Positions 51,797 through 61,498 of a stretch of 64,000 nucleotides of DNA are shown here, piece by piece. This stretch comes from Candidatus Limnocylindrales bacterium (GTDB lineage Bacteria; Desulfobacterota; Binatia; UBA1149; CAITLU01). Positions within the stretch are counted from its first letter, which is position 1; each line of letters begins with the position of its first letter. The DNA lies in NCBI GenBank assembly GCA_035571835.1, contig DATNBU010000001.1, forward strand, positions 62,001 through 126,000, in the 5' to 3' direction. The notes beneath the pieces are model-generated. The model saw nothing but the letters and a program-made list of their open reading frames with translations. It was not told the origin of the DNA and did not search any database. The position numbers and the translations under genes were made by a program.

Positions 51797-52543
51797 TCAG
51801 CCCGCGCCGCGAACGGCGCGCGAGAGCCGCTCGATCGCGCCGGGAATCCTCGGGCCGTACCAGGCGAGGTCCTTGCCGTCGATGAGCAGGTAGCGGGCGT
51901 CGAGGCCGCCCGCCCGCAGCTCGTCGGCATGGCGCTCTTCGAAGACGAACGGCTCGTCGGGAAGGACGATGAGCTCCGGGGCCGCGGCGAGGACTTCGTC
52001 GATCGTGATCTCGAAGAAGTCCGGTCCAGCGCGATCGCCGAAGACATTCCGACATCCCGATCGCTCGAGCATGTCGCCAATGTAGGTCGCGCGGCGAAAC
52101 GTCATCCACGGTTTGCGCCAGATCGGGCAGAACGTCGCGACGCCCTGGCCTCCGCTGCCGGCGTGCGCGGCAGCGATCGAATCCCGGCATCGCTGGGCAA
52201 GCTCGGCGCCGCGGGCAGTCGCACCGCACGCTGCTCCGAGCTCTTCGAGCATGTCGGCCGCGTCGGCGACCGTGCACGGATGCGTAACGTGCAGCCGGAT
52301 CCCGGCCGCCTCGATCGCGCGGCAATCCTCGAGACGGTTTTCTTCCTTGTTGACGATGACGAGGTCGGGCCGCAGCTCGATGATGCGAGCCACGTCGGGA
52401 TTCTTGGTGCCGCCGACGGCTTCGATCTTTTCGACGACGTCCGGCGGCTCGGTGCACCAGCGCGTGCGGCCGACAATCGCATCGGCAAGGCCGAAGTCGA
52501 TCAGTGTCTCCGTCAGGCTCGGCACGAGCGAAACGATCCGCAT
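51797..52543 (-). CDS. BtuF/TroA-like metal-chelate binding protein
   Basis: This 248-residue protein has the helical-backbone receptor pattern: RIVSLVPSLTETLIDFGLADAIVGRTRWC, LRPDLVIVNKEENRLED, and a late PELIVLPDEPFVFEERH. This resembles cobalamin-binding BtuF-type proteins, but the protein has no signal peptide or lipobox. It may act in the cytoplasm or be exported by other means. No ABC permease or ATPase is adjacent. Cobalamin binding is inferred; the acyl-CoA mutase downstream is B12-dependent. Confidence 0.75.
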   Translation of the reverse strand: MRIVSLVPSLTETLIDFGLADAIVGRTRWCTEPPDVVEKIEAVGGTKNPDVARIIELRPDLVIVNKEENRLEDCRAIEAAGIRLHVTHPCTVADAADMLEELGAACGATARGAELAQRCRDSIAAAHAGSGGQGVATFCPIWRKPWMTFRRATYIGDMLERSGCRNVFGDRAGPDFFEITIDEVLAAAPELIVLPDEPFVFEERHADELRAGGLDARYLLIDGKDLAWYGPRIPGAIERLSRAVRGAG

Positions 52544-52591
52544 GATGCACCAGAGATCCGGCGACAGGATCGTTGCCGGAGAAGAGGATCG

Positions 52592-52668
52592 AAAAAAGGG
52601 GACAGGCTTTCTGTTTTCGACGATCGCGAAAACACTACATTTTTTTAAATGTACCTGTCCCCTTTTTT
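52592..52668. repeat. GGGGACAG-family inverted repeat after the thiolase gene
   Basis: AAAAAAGGGGACAGG (52592-52606) and its perfect complement (52654-52668) face each other. A second inner stem GTTTTCG/CGAAAAC lies between, and an ATTTTTTTAAATGTAC run adjoins the right arm. It lies 4 bases beyond the thiolase stop and 48 bases before the BtuF-like start. It can terminate the mutase-thiolase operon. Confidence 0.75.
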
Positions 52669-52672
52669 GTTT

Positions 52673-53860
52673 TCAGGCTGCGCGCTCGACGACCATCGAG
52701 ATGCCCTGCCCTCCGCCGATGCAGAGCGACGCAAGGCCGAGCGACACGTTGCGCTTCTTCATCGCGTGCAGCAGCGTCACGAGGACGCGCGCGCCGCTGG
52801 CACCGATCGGATGACCGAGCGCGACCGCGCCGCCGTTGACGTTGACCTTGGCGGCTTCGATGCCGAGCTCGGCGAGTACGCCGAGCGACTGCGCGGCGAA
52901 CGCCTCGTTGAGCTCCCACAGGCCGATGTCGTTCTTCTTGATGCCGGTTCGCTTGAGCACTTTCTCCGACGCAGGCCACGGGCCCATGCCCATGATCGCC
53001 GGGTCGACGCCGGCAGCAGCCGCGCCGAGGATGTACGCGATCGGCGTCAGCTTCTCGGCCTTGGCGCGCGCCTCCGACATGACGACGAGCGCAGCTGCGC
53101 CGTCGTTGATTCCGGACGCGTTGCCGGCGGTGACGCTGCCGTCTTTCTTGAACGCCGGGCGTAGCTTCGAGAGCGTCTCCTCGGTGGTGTTGCCGCGAAC
53201 GTATTCGTCCTTGGTCACGCGGATCGGGTCGCCTTTCTTCTGCGGAATCTCGACGGCGAAGATCTCTTCGTCGAACGCGCCGCTGGCCTGCGCGGCCGCA
53301 GCCTTCTGCTGGCTCGCTGCGGAGAACGCATCCTGCGCCTCGCGCGTGATGCCGTACTTGGCGGCGATGTTCTCTGCAGTGATTCCCATGTGCGTGAACG
53401 TGATCGGGCACGTAAGCCCGTCGGCGATCATCGAATCGATGATCTGCTCGTGGCCCATGCGGTAGCCGGTGCGCGCCTTGGCGAGAAGGTACGGCGCGAG
53501 CGTCATGTTCTCCATGCCGCCGGCGATGACGCACTCGGCCTCGCCCGTCAGGATCGACTGGGCGGCCAGCGCGACGGCCTTGAGGCCGGAGCCGCAGGCC
53601 TTGTTCACGCCGAAGCTCGGAACTTCCTTCGGGACTCCGCCCTTGAGGGCTGCGACGCGCGCGGCGTTCAGTCCGAGGTTCGCGGCAAGAACGTTGCCGA
53701 GGATCACTTCGTCAACCGACGCGGGGTCGATCCCGGCGCGGCTGATCGCTTCGGCGATCGCAAGGCCACCGAGCTCCGGTGCCGGCTTGTCCGCAAATGC
53801 TCCCTGGAAGCTTCCGATGGCGGTGCGGGTTGCGCTGACGATGACTGCTCTGCTGCTCAC
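52673..53860 (-). CDS. Acetyl-CoA C-acetyltransferase (thiolase)
   Basis: GTG at 53860 with AGGAGG 8 bases upstream gives 395 residues. Catalytic residues: nucleophile C89 (VNKACGSGLKA), His in GHPIGASGAR and late Cys in CIGGGQG. NEAFAAQ is the conserved thiolase motif. It condenses two acetyl-CoA or cleaves 3-ketoacyl-CoA. It is third in an operon after the two mutase subunits, consistent with butyryl/isobutyryl-CoA interconversion feeding beta-oxidation. Confidence 0.93.
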   Translation of the reverse strand: MSSRAVIVSATRTAIGSFQGAFADKPAPELGGLAIAEAISRAGIDPASVDEVILGNVLAANLGLNAARVAALKGGVPKEVPSFGVNKACGSGLKAVALAAQSILTGEAECVIAGGMENMTLAPYLLAKARTGYRMGHEQIIDSMIADGLTCPITFTHMGITAENIAAKYGITREAQDAFSAASQQKAAAAQASGAFDEEIFAVEIPQKKGDPIRVTKDEYVRGNTTEETLSKLRPAFKKDGSVTAGNASGINDGAAALVVMSEARAKAEKLTPIAYILGAAAAGVDPAIMGMGPWPASEKVLKRTGIKKNDIGLWELNEAFAAQSLGVLAELGIEAAKVNVNGGAVALGHPIGASGARVLVTLLHAMKKRNVSLGLASLCIGGGQGISMVVERAA

Positions 53861-53957
53861 GACTTGGTCCTCCTGCTTTCTGCCGTGCGGCTCGCTCACG
53901 ATGCCGCCGGCGCCCGGAAGCACGGTGATCGCGCTTCCAACGTTCTGCATCCGCGCG

Positions 53958-54362
53958 TCAGGCGCGGGCGTCGATGTTCGTACGAATCCAGTCGACGATG
54001 TCCTTGGTGCTCGCTCCGGGCGTGAAGATTTCCTTGATCCCGAGCGACTTGAGCTCGGCGATGTCCTCCTCCGGCACGATGCCGCCGCCGAAGATCGGAA
54101 TGTCGCCCACGCCCTTTTCCTTCATCAACGTAAGAATGCGCGGGAACAATGTCATGTGCGCGCCCGAAAGAATGGACAGGCCCACGCAGTCGACGTCTTC
54201 CTGGACGGCGGTCTCGGCGATCATCTCCGGCGTCTGGTGGAGACCCGTATAGATGACCTCGAAGCCGGCATCGCGCAGCGCGCGCGCGATGATCTTCGCG
54301 CCGCGGTCGTGGCCGTCGAGGCCGGGTTTTGCCACCAGAATTCTCAGAACCTTGTCGGACAC
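53958..54362 (-). CDS. B12-binding subunit of acyl-CoA mutase
   Basis: GTG start; 134 residues forming one cobalamin-binding domain. DGHDRG gives the DxHxxG motif with the cobalt-binding His18. [30 protein letters not shown] and [12 protein letters not shown] match the rest of the nucleotide-loop site. As a separate small subunit it corresponds to IcmB/McmA2-type proteins. It lies between the large subunit and thiolase on one strand. Confidence 0.9.
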   Translation of the reverse strand: MSDKVLRILVAKPGLDGHDRGAKIIARALRDAGFEVIYTGLHQTPEMIAETAVQEDVDCVGLSILSGAHMTLFPRILTLMKEKGVGDIPIFGGGIVPEEDIAELKSLGIKEIFTPGASTKDIVDWIRTNIDARA

Positions 54363-54461
54363 AATCGTTTTCCTTTGTCGGCTGTCGCCCGGTCGCCGCC
54401 GGTTGCGATGCCGCGTTCAACTGTCGTCGTCATGCCGGCCGCGCAGTCGGCCGGCGCATTC

Positions 54462-56075
54462 TCAAACCGTCGCGGGATCCTGGTAGATGCCGAAGACTTC
54501 GCGATAGACGTCCGAAATCTCGCCGACGGTCACGCCTTCGCGCACGGCTTCGATGACCGGCGGCATCAGGTTGCGGTCCTCGCGCGCCGCGCTGCGCACG
54601 GCTTCGATGCGCTCGGCGACTTTCTTCGCATTGCGGCCCGCCTTGAAGGCCGAGACTTTCTCGCGCTGCTCCTTCTCGAGGCCGCGGTCGATGCGCAGGA
54701 TCTCGAGCGCCTTGCCGTCTTCCATCGTGTAGCCGTTGACGCCGACGGTGATGTACTCGTTTTCGTCGATCGACTGCTGGAATGCGTATGCGGCGTCGGC
54801 GATCTCGGCCTGCGGATAGCCGATCTCGATCGCGCGCACGATGCCGCCGAGATCGTCGATGCGGCGGATGTACTCCTCGGCCTCGCGCTCCATGCGGTCG
54901 GTGAGCGCTTCGATCGCATAGCTGCCGCCGAGCGGGTCGACGGTGTTCACGATGCCGCTTTCCTCGGCGAGGATCTGCTGCGTGCGCAGCGCGACGGTGA
55001 CCGCCTCTTCCGACGGAAGCGCGAGCGTTTCGTCGAGCGAATTGGTGTGCAGCGACTGCACTCCGGCCAGAACCGCGGCCAGCGCCTGCACGGTGACGCG
55101 AACGACGTTGTTGAGCGGCTGCTGCGCGGTCAGCGAAACTCCCGACGTCTGCGCGTGCGTGCGCATCAGGCAGGCGCGGTCGGTCTTGGCGCCGAAGCGC
55201 TCGCGCATGATGCGCGCCCACAGGCGCCGCGCCGCGCGGATCTTGGCGATCTCTTCGAGGAAGTCGTTGTGGATGTTGAAGAAGAACGACAGGCGCGGTC
55301 CGAAGTCGTCCGGGTCAAGCCCGCGCTTGACGGCCGCGTCGACGTAACCGATCCCGTCGGCGAGCGTGAACGCGAGCTCCTGGACCGCCGTCGAGCCGGC
55401 TTCGCGGATATGGTAGCCGCTGATCGATACCGGATGCCACTTCGGCGCTTCCTTCATGCAGAACTCGATCATGTCGGTCACGATCCGCAGCGACGGCTCG
55501 GGCGGACTGATCCATTCCTTCTGCGCGATGAACTCCTTGAACATGTCGTTCTGGATGGTGCCGCCGAGGTTCTTCCACGAGCACCCTTGGCGCTCGCCGA
55601 CCACGAGGTACATCGCAAGCAGCACCGAGGCCGAGCAGTTGACCGTCATCGAGGTCGTCACCTCGTCGAGACGGATCCCGTCGAACAGCACCAGCATGTC
55701 TTCGATCGTCGAGACGGCGACGCCTTCGCGACCGACTTCGCCCTCGGCGCGGGCGTGGTCGGCGTCGTAGCCCATCAGCGTCGGCATATCGAAAGCGGTC
55801 GAAAGGCCGGCGGCTCCGTGGGCGAGCAGGTACTTGAAGCGCTCGTTGGTGTCGGCGGCGCTGCCGAAGCCCGCGAACTGGCGCATCGTCCACGGCTTGG
55901 TCCGGTACATCGTCGGGTAGACGCCGCGCGTGAACGGATAACGGCCGGGCTCCCCGACCTCGCCCGCGGCGTCGCCGGCGCGGTAGCACTCCTCGAGCTC
56001 CATGCCGGAGATCGTCGAGTGCTTTGGCCGAACCTGCCGTGGTTCGATCGTGCGTGCCGTGTTCGAATCGCGCAT
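54462..56075 (-). CDS. Acyl-CoA mutase large subunit, isobutyryl-CoA mutase type
   Basis: The ATG at 56075 with GGAG upstream gives 537 residues, without a B12 domain. TIM-barrel motifs: [58 protein letters not shown] (His222). At the substrate-determining positions, F67 replaces the Tyr and Q185 the Arg of methylmalonyl-CoA mutase. This is the Phe/Gln pair of isobutyryl-CoA mutase (IcmA). It should rearrange isobutyryl-CoA and n-butyryl-CoA with the following IcmB-like subunit. Other acyl-CoA mutases remain possible. Confidence 0.85.
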   Translation of the reverse strand: MRDSNTARTIEPRQVRPKHSTISGMELEECYRAGDAAGEVGEPGRYPFTRGVYPTMYRTKPWTMRQFAGFGSAADTNERFKYLLAHGAAGLSTAFDMPTLMGYDADHARAEGEVGREGVAVSTIEDMLVLFDGIRLDEVTTSMTVNCSASVLLAMYLVVGERQGCSWKNLGGTIQNDMFKEFIAQKEWISPPEPSLRIVTDMIEFCMKEAPKWHPVSISGYHIREAGSTAVQELAFTLADGIGYVDAAVKRGLDPDDFGPRLSFFFNIHNDFLEEIAKIRAARRLWARIMRERFGAKTDRACLMRTHAQTSGVSLTAQQPLNNVVRVTVQALAAVLAGVQSLHTNSLDETLALPSEEAVTVALRTQQILAEESGIVNTVDPLGGSYAIEALTDRMEREAEEYIRRIDDLGGIVRAIEIGYPQAEIADAAYAFQQSIDENEYITVGVNGYTMEDGKALEILRIDRGLEKEQREKVSAFKAGRNAKKVAERIEAVRSAAREDRNLMPPVIEAVREGVTVGEISDVYREVFGIYQDPATV

Positions 56076-56143
56076 GGCTGTCTCCAACAAGATACCGGCA
56101 ACATACCCCGGAATACCGGGGCGCAAGCCTGAAAGGACGCGGG

Positions 56144-56172
56144 AGCATAGCCGGGGAAAATCTTGAGGACAA
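56144..56172 (-). promoter_or_regulatory. Sigma70-type promoter of the mutase operon
   Basis: Reading leftwards, TTGTCC (56172-56167) and TATGCT (56149-56144) are 17 bases apart, each matching 4 of 6 consensus bases. The predicted leader before the mutase ATG is about 60 bases and contains the short palindrome CCCCGGTATTCCGGGG. No cobalamin riboswitch was recognised. Confidence 0.45.
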
Positions 56173-56206
56173 TCGAGGCGATGGGGGTGATTGTGCTAGA
56201 CGCTCG

Positions 56207-57721
56207 ATGATGACGACGCATCGCCCGGCCGGCCGGACCCTTGCACCGGGACTTGTGCGCGCGGCCATCATTTCGATCGCCGCGCTCGGCGTGCTGCTTC
56301 GTCTGCGCCAGTACCTGTTCAATCGCTCGCTCTGGTACGACGAGGCCCTGCTTGCCGAGCATGTCGCCGAGTCCGGCTTCGCGCAGCTTCTCGACGCCAT
56401 CAACGGCGCGCCGTTCGCGTTCCTCGCAGCCGCCAGGGCCCTGATCCTCGCGCTCGGCCGCCACGACTGGGCGCTGAGGCTCGTTCCGCTGGTCGCCGGC
56501 CTGCTGACGCTCGAGCTCGCCAGGCGACTCGCCGACAGGGCGTTTCGCCACGCGCCGGCCCGCCTTCTGTTTCTCGCGCTGTGCGCCTTCGCAGCGCCGC
56601 TCGTCTTCTATGCGTCCGAGTTCAAACCCTACGCAGTCGATGTCTGCGTCGCGCTGCTCGTCTATCTGCTCGGCGCCGGGTTCGTCGTCCGCGACCCCGA
56701 CCGGCACTCGGTGGTCATGCTTGCGCTCGCCGGAGCGGCCGCGGTGTGGCTGTCGTGGGCGAGCGTCTTCGTACTTGCGGCTGTAGGCTTGACGCTGTGG
56801 GTCGAGGCCGTCTTTGCACGCGACCGCCGGGCGATGCTGGTGCTGGCCGCAATCGGCGTCGCATGGATCGCGAGCTTCGGCGCAAGTTATGTCGCGTCAC
56901 TGTCGACACTTACCGGCAATTCGTTTCTCGACTCGTACTGGACGTCGGCCTACGCACCGTCGCCGCTCGTAAACCCCGGGTGGTACCGCGACAGCGCGCT
57001 CGGCCTCGTGCGCCTTGCGTTCGAATCCGCCGGACCGATCGGCATGAATCCGAATCCGTCGTGGTGGTCCGCGGCCAACGTTGCAATCGCCGCGCTCGCC
57101 GCAGCCGGGTTCGCGTGCCTGCTGAAAAGCTCGCCGCGGCTGTTCGCGTTCGCGCTGGTGTCGATCGCGGCAACCGTGCTCGCGTCCGGTTTGCATGCGT
57201 ACCCGTTCAGCGGCCGGCTGATCCTGTTTCTGGTTCCGGCAGTCTTCCTTGCGCTTTCGGCGCTGGTCGATTCGCTGGCGTCCCTGCGCCCTCCGCTCGG
57301 CTTTGTCGCGATCGCCGTCGCGCTTGCGCTCACCGGCGCGGAGCTTCGCGAAGCTCTGCCGGTCGCATGGAAACCGTTCGACTGGTTCGACATCAAGGGC
57401 GCGCTCGAATTCGTGCGGGCGAAGCGCGTCGATGGCGATCGTGTGGCCATCAGCGTCTGGAGCCGCTACGCGTGGAGCTTTTATGCTCCGGAGTTCGGTC
57501 TTGACGGGCTTCCGATCGTGATCCGGATACCGTCCGAGCAAGGCGCAGGAGCGTTCCTGCGCGAAGCACAGGAGCAGGGGATCCACGGGCGAGTGTGGAT
57601 CGTCTTCAGCCATCGCTTCAACGAACGCTTTCGCTTCTTCTCGGTCGTCGACACGAAGGCGAAGCGCCTCGCGTCGTGGGAAGGAGTCGGCGCCGGCGCC
57701 TACCTCGTCGACCTTCCATAG
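56207..57721 (+). CDS. GT-C membrane glycosyltransferase (family 39-like)
   Basis: This protein of about 504 residues starts at one of two adjacent ATGs. About eleven hydrophobic segments follow SLWYDEALLAEHV, the first-loop acidic WYDEA motif typical of PMT/family 39 enzymes. FYASEFKPYAVD in the next loop is also characteristic. The end is a soluble domain of about 110 residues (WSRYAWSFYAPEFGL). It likely moves sugars from a polyprenyl donor onto lipid or protein in the periplasm. It is divergent from the mutase operon. Confidence 0.75.
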   Translation: MMTTHRPAGRTLAPGLVRAAIISIAALGVLLRLRQYLFNRSLWYDEALLAEHVAESGFAQLLDAINGAPFAFLAAARALILALGRHDWALRLVPLVAGLLTLELARRLADRAFRHAPARLLFLALCAFAAPLVFYASEFKPYAVDVCVALLVYLLGAGFVVRDPDRHSVVMLALAGAAAVWLSWASVFVLAAVGLTLWVEAVFARDRRAMLVLAAIGVAWIASFGASYVASLSTLTGNSFLDSYWTSAYAPSPLVNPGWYRDSALGLVRLAFESAGPIGMNPNPSWWSAANVAIAALAAAGFACLLKSSPRLFAFALVSIAATVLASGLHAYPFSGRLILFLVPAVFLALSALVDSLASLRPPLGFVAIAVALALTGAELREALPVAWKPFDWFDIKGALEFVRAKRVDGDRVAISVWSRYAWSFYAPEFGLDGLPIVIRIPSEQGAGAFLREAQEQGIHGRVWIVFSHRFNERFRFFSVVDTKAKRLASWEGVGAGAYLVDLP

Positions 57722-57803
57722 AAATCGGGGACAGACACTGTTTTCACGAAATCGGGGACAGACACCGATTGCGTCGCGCGCAATCGGTGTCTGTCCCCGA
57801 TTT
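57721..57803. repeat. GGGGACAG-family repeat with perfect 25-bp hairpin
   Basis: A direct copy of AAATCGGGGACAGACAC starts at the stop codon of the glycosyltransferase (57722). A second copy forms the left arm 57749-57773, exactly complementary to 57779-57803, with a 5-base loop TCGCG and TT after the right arm. It lies 8 bases before the end of glpX, so it likely terminates both converging genes. The sequence following GGGGACAG (ACACCGATTG) differs from the GTAC type at the other loci. Confidence 0.85.
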
Positions 57804-57811
57804 TTCGCGCG

Positions 57812-58768
57812 TCAGTATTCGGGCTTGTAGTCGAACTTGTGGATGGTCGTCAGGTAGCGAACCGTTCGCGATTGCGAGCGCATCACCACCGAGTGGCTGA
57901 CCGCGCCGCCCTTGAAGAACTTGACGCCCTCGAGGAACGTTCCGTCGGTTACGCCGGTTGCCGCAAGCAGCACATGGCCGCGCACCATCTCGTCGACGCC
58001 GAGCTTGCGCGACGGGTCCTTGATGCCGATCTCGTAGAGCTCGTCGCGGTCGGCCGCACTGCGCGGCACGAAGCGGCACTGCATGAATCCGCCGAGGCCT
58101 TTGAGAGCCGCCGCGCTCAGCACGCCCTGCGTGGCGCCACCGGCACCGAGAAGCATGTCGACCCCGGCGTCTTCCTTTGCGGTCGCCATCGCAGCGGCCA
58201 CGTCGCCGTGCGGAATCAGCCGCACGCGGGCTCCGGCCTCGCGCACCTGCTCGATCAGCGTATCGTGCCGCGGCCGGTCGAGGATGACGACGGTGAGGTC
58301 CTCGACGTAGCAGCTTCGGGCTTCGGCGAGCCGCTTCAGGTTCTCTAGCGGAGAGCGGTCGAGATCGACGACGCCGTGCCCGTCGGGGCCGGTCGCGATC
58401 TTGTCCATGTACGTTCCGGCCGGGCAGCGAAGAATGCAGCCCGGATCGGCGAGCGCCATGATCGACATCGCGTTGGGGCCGCCGAGTGCGCAGCTCACCC
58501 CGCCTTCGAGCGGGTCGACGGCAACGTCGACTTCGGCGCCGGACGTGCCGAGACGGCTTCCGCACGATAGCGGATCTGCACCGCTTCCGTCCGGATCGCC
58601 AAGGACGATCTCGCCCTGGAACGCTCCGATCGACGAGAACGCGTGGTGGATGGCCTGCGCCGCGATGCGCTCGGGCGCCATCTCGTCGCCGCGCCCGTTC
58701 TCGCGCGCAGCCGCGAGCGCAGCAGCTTCGGTTACACGGACGAGCTCGAGTGCAAGGTTTCTTTCCAT
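57812..58768 (-). CDS. glpX: Fructose-1,6-bisphosphatase class II
   Basis: The ATG at 58768 gives 318 residues: MERNLALELVRVTEAAALAAARENGRGDE, the standard GlpX start. Further motifs: GEIVLGDPDGSG, AVDPLEGGVSCALGGPNAMSIMAL (usually DPLEGT, here Gly), PAGTYMDKIATGP, LGAGGATQGVLSAAAL and the GVTDGTFLEGV end. It dephosphorylates fructose-1,6-bisphosphate in gluconeogenesis. It follows thrC by 22 bases in a hom-thrC-glpX order. The DPLEGG change is at the metal/phosphate loop and may not abolish activity. Confidence 0.92.
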   Translation of the reverse strand: MERNLALELVRVTEAAALAAARENGRGDEMAPERIAAQAIHHAFSSIGAFQGEIVLGDPDGSGADPLSCGSRLGTSGAEVDVAVDPLEGGVSCALGGPNAMSIMALADPGCILRCPAGTYMDKIATGPDGHGVVDLDRSPLENLKRLAEARSCYVEDLTVVILDRPRHDTLIEQVREAGARVRLIPHGDVAAAMATAKEDAGVDMLLGAGGATQGVLSAAALKGLGGFMQCRFVPRSAADRDELYEIGIKDPSRKLGVDEMVRGHVLLAATGVTDGTFLEGVKFFKGGAVSHSVVMRSQSRTVRYLTTIHKFDYKPEY

Positions 58769-58790
58769 CTGGCCGCCGGGCGGACGCCGA

Positions 58791-59843
58791 TCAGATTCCC
58801 ATCGCTTCGAGCACCGTATCGATGTCGGCGCGCACACGCAGCGGCTCCGGACACGACTTGATGGCGTTGTGGGGATCCTTGAGGCCGTGGCCCGTAAGCG
58901 TGCAGACTATCACAGCGCCCGGCTCGATGCGTCCACTGTCGGCGAGCTTCTTGAGCCCGGCGATCGATGCGGCCGAGGCCGGCTCGGCAAAGACGCCCTC
59001 GCTCGAAGCGAGCAGCTTGTACGCGTGCATGATCTCGTCGTCGGTCACCGCCTCGATCACCCCGCCCGACTCATTGCGGGCGGCCTCGGCGCGTTTCCAG
59101 CTGACGGGGTTCCCGATCCGGATGGCCGTCGCGATGGTTTCCGGCTCGGCGACCGGATGTCCGAGCACGATCGGCGCCGAGCCGGCCGCCTGGAAGCCCA
59201 TCATCTTCGGCCGCGACGTGACCACGGCGTCGTGGAAGTACTCGCTGTAGCCCATCCAGTAGGCGGTGATGTTGCCGGCATTGCCGACCGGAAGGATGTG
59301 GTAGTCGGGTGCCCGCCCGAGCGTGTCGCAGATTTCGAACGCCGCGGTCTTCTGGCCCTGCAGCCGGTGCGGGTTGATCGAATTGACGACGGTGACCCGC
59401 CGGCGCTCGGCAACGCCCGAAACCATCCGGTATGCGTCGTCGAAATTGCCTTGTATGGCGAGGACTTTTGCGCCGTGTATCACCGCCTGGCTGAGCTTTC
59501 CCATGGCGATGTTGCCGTCGGGAATGATCACGAAGCAGTCGAGGCCCGCGCGTGCGGCGTAGGCTGCTGCCGAGGCCGAGGTGTTGCCGGTCGACGCACA
59601 GATGACCGCGGTCGCGCCCTCGGCCACGGCCATCGTGATGGCCATCGTCATGCCCCTGTCCTTGAACGAACAGGTCGGGTTCAGACCCTCGTATTTGACG
59701 TAGACGCGGGCGGAGAGACCGAGCTTCTCGGCGAGCCGCGGGACCTCGATCAACGGGGTGTTGCCCTCGTGCAGCGTGACGGGCTCGACGTCCTCGATCG
59801 GCAGTCGGTCGCGGTAATACTCGATCAGTCCGGGCCAGCTCAT
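58791..59843 (-). CDS. thrC: Threonine synthase
   Basis: The ATG at 59843 gives 350 residues beginning [16 protein letters not shown]. The PLP lysine is in [15 protein letters not shown]. The phosphate loop is in [16 protein letters not shown], and GHGLKDP ends the barrel. It makes threonine from O-phosphohomoserine. It follows hom by 214 bases on the same strand, a gap in which I see nothing convincing. No thrB (homoserine kinase) is in the window. Confidence 0.95.
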   Translation of the reverse strand: MSWPGLIEYYRDRLPIEDVEPVTLHEGNTPLIEVPRLAEKLGLSARVYVKYEGLNPTCSFKDRGMTMAITMAVAEGATAVICASTGNTSASAAAYAARAGLDCFVIIPDGNIAMGKLSQAVIHGAKVLAIQGNFDDAYRMVSGVAERRRVTVVNSINPHRLQGQKTAAFEICDTLGRAPDYHILPVGNAGNITAYWMGYSEYFHDAVVTSRPKMMGFQAAGSAPIVLGHPVAEPETIATAIRIGNPVSWKRAEAARNESGGVIEAVTDDEIMHAYKLLASSEGVFAEPASAASIAGLKKLADSGRIEPGAVIVCTLTGHGLKDPHNAIKSCPEPLRVRADIDTVLEAMGI

Positions 59844-60057
59844 CGTCGTTTTCTTGAGTCCGTCAGAGGGTCGAAATCGTTGATAAAGACAGCGCCGGCC
59901 GCCGGTGCGCGTCATCGCGAACCCGGCCAGAGGCCCCGATCGCGTACGGCCAGCGCCTCTTCTACTGGCTCGGTGGTTTCGCTCAAGTCGTACGCCTGCG
60001 CACTCGCCACCACGCGGTCTGGAACCGCGGAGACGCCGCGCACGCAGGTCGGGCCGG

Positions 60058-61377
60058 CTATTCTCCGAGCGTCTCCTCGACGCGGATCACGACCGGCTTG
60101 CCGCGAACCTCGTCGATCTTTGCGATCCGCGCCAGCGCTTTGGAGAGCGCCCCCTCCTTCGTGCGATGGAGCCGCATCACGACCGGTACAACCCCTTTGC
60201 TCGGCTTCTCGTGCTGCGCGACGGTCGCGATGCTGACGCCCGCCCTGGCGAGGATCGTCGTGATCTTGGCAAGCGCGCCCGGCTTGTCGCTGAGCTGCAG
60301 CCGCATGTAGTGCTCGTGCTCGGTGCCGGCCATGTCGATGATGCGCGCTTTGGTGAGCGTGGACGCTGGCAGGCCGTACGGCGGCACCAGCGGCGGCCGG
60401 CCCGCGATCAGCGCGCGGCCCGCATCGATGATGTCGGCTACGACCGCAGTTGCCGTCGGCATCATGCCGGCGCCGCGGCCGTAGTAGATGGACGTGCCGA
60501 GCGCACTGCCGCGAAGACAGACCGCGTTGAACGGTCCGTCCACTTTCGCGAGCAGATGATTGTTGGGAACCATCGCCGGATGCACGCGCGCTTCGACTCC
60601 GGTCGGAGTTTCGCGCGCCACGGCGAGCAGCTTGATCGTGTAACCGAAGTCGCGGGCGTAGGCCATGTCGACGCCGCTGACGCTGCGGATGCCCTCGACG
60701 TGCACGGCCTTCGGATCGACGAGCTTTCCGAATGCGAGCGCGGCCAGGATCACGAGCTTGTGCAGCGAGTCGAGACCGTCGACGTCGTAGCTCGGGTCGG
60801 CTTCGGCAAGGCCCATCTTCTGCGCGCGCGCGAGCACATCGGCGAATTCGCCGTTGCCCGCGGCCATCTCGGTCAGGATGAAGTTGCAGGTGCCGTTGAC
60901 GATGCCGTAGACCTCGAGGTTGCGGTCGCCGGCGAGCGATTCGCGAAGTGCGCGAATGATCGGGATGCCGCCGCCGACGCTCGCTTCGAAACCTAGCGCG
61001 ATGCCGGCCTTCTCGGCCGCACCGGCAAGCTCGACGCCGTGCGCGGAGAGCACCGCCTTGTTGGCCGTCACGACCGGTTTTCCGGCCTTGAGGGCTTCCA
61101 GCTGAAACGTGCGCGCCGGCTCGAGACCGCCGATCAGCTCGACGACGACATCCACGGACGGATCCGCGATGAGCTCGCGCGCGCTGGTCGTCAGAACATC
61201 CTTCGGAACCTTGATGCCGCGATCGGTCTTGATGTCGAGGTCCGCGATGCGCGCAAGGCGAAGCGGCACGCCGAGCCGCGTGCGAATCCCGGCCGCATGC
61301 TCGCGCAGCACCCGCACCACCCCGGTCCCGATCGTCCCGAAACCAATGAGCCCAACCCCGATGTCTTTCTTCGCCAC
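60058..61377 (-). CDS. hom: Homoserine dehydrogenase
   Basis: GTG at 61377 with AAGGA 7 bases upstream is preferred over ATG 61401; the product starts [20 protein letters not shown] (439 residues). The NAD(P) Rossmann domain is followed by the catalytic region with [14 protein letters not shown] and the [20 protein letters not shown] motif. A C-terminal ACT domain (about 350-439) suggests threonine feedback control. It reduces aspartate semialdehyde to homoserine. A GGGGACAG-type repeat lies just upstream. Confidence 0.95.
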   Translation of the reverse strand: MAKKDIGVGLIGFGTIGTGVVRVLREHAAGIRTRLGVPLRLARIADLDIKTDRGIKVPKDVLTTSARELIADPSVDVVVELIGGLEPARTFQLEALKAGKPVVTANKAVLSAHGVELAGAAEKAGIALGFEASVGGGIPIIRALRESLAGDRNLEVYGIVNGTCNFILTEMAAGNGEFADVLARAQKMGLAEADPSYDVDGLDSLHKLVILAALAFGKLVDPKAVHVEGIRSVSGVDMAYARDFGYTIKLLAVARETPTGVEARVHPAMVPNNHLLAKVDGPFNAVCLRGSALGTSIYYGRGAGMMPTATAVVADIIDAGRALIAGRPPLVPPYGLPASTLTKARIIDMAGTEHEHYMRLQLSDKPGALAKITTILARAGVSIATVAQHEKPSKGVVPVVMRLHRTKEGALSKALARIAKIDEVRGKPVVIRVEETLGE

Positions 61378-61406
61378 GTCCGATCCTTGAAATCGCTGCA
61401 TTTTTT

Positions 61407-61427
61407 AAAAGGGACCAGGTACATTTT
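61407..61427 (-). repeat. Single GGGGACAG-type repeat copy upstream of hom
   Basis: On the minus strand AAAAATGTACCTGGTCCC is followed by TTTTAAAAAATG, a slightly divergent copy of the TTGTACCTGTCCCC element at 12764. It sits 30 bases before the hom GTG. No partner arm is close by. Confidence 0.5.
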
Positions 61428-61498
61428 TCGCGGATCGGCGCTCCGCGCTTGAAGGGATTTTGTGACGCCGTTCTAGCCGGGATGGCGTCCGGCTTCCA

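Noticed and set aside
54462-56075. Calling the large subunit methylmalonyl-CoA mutase
   Set aside because: The Tyr and Arg that bind the methylmalonyl carboxylate are Phe and Gln here.
56076-56206. Cobalamin riboswitch before the B12-dependent mutase
   Set aside because: No B12-box-like sequence or suitable multi-stem structure was visible in the short leader.
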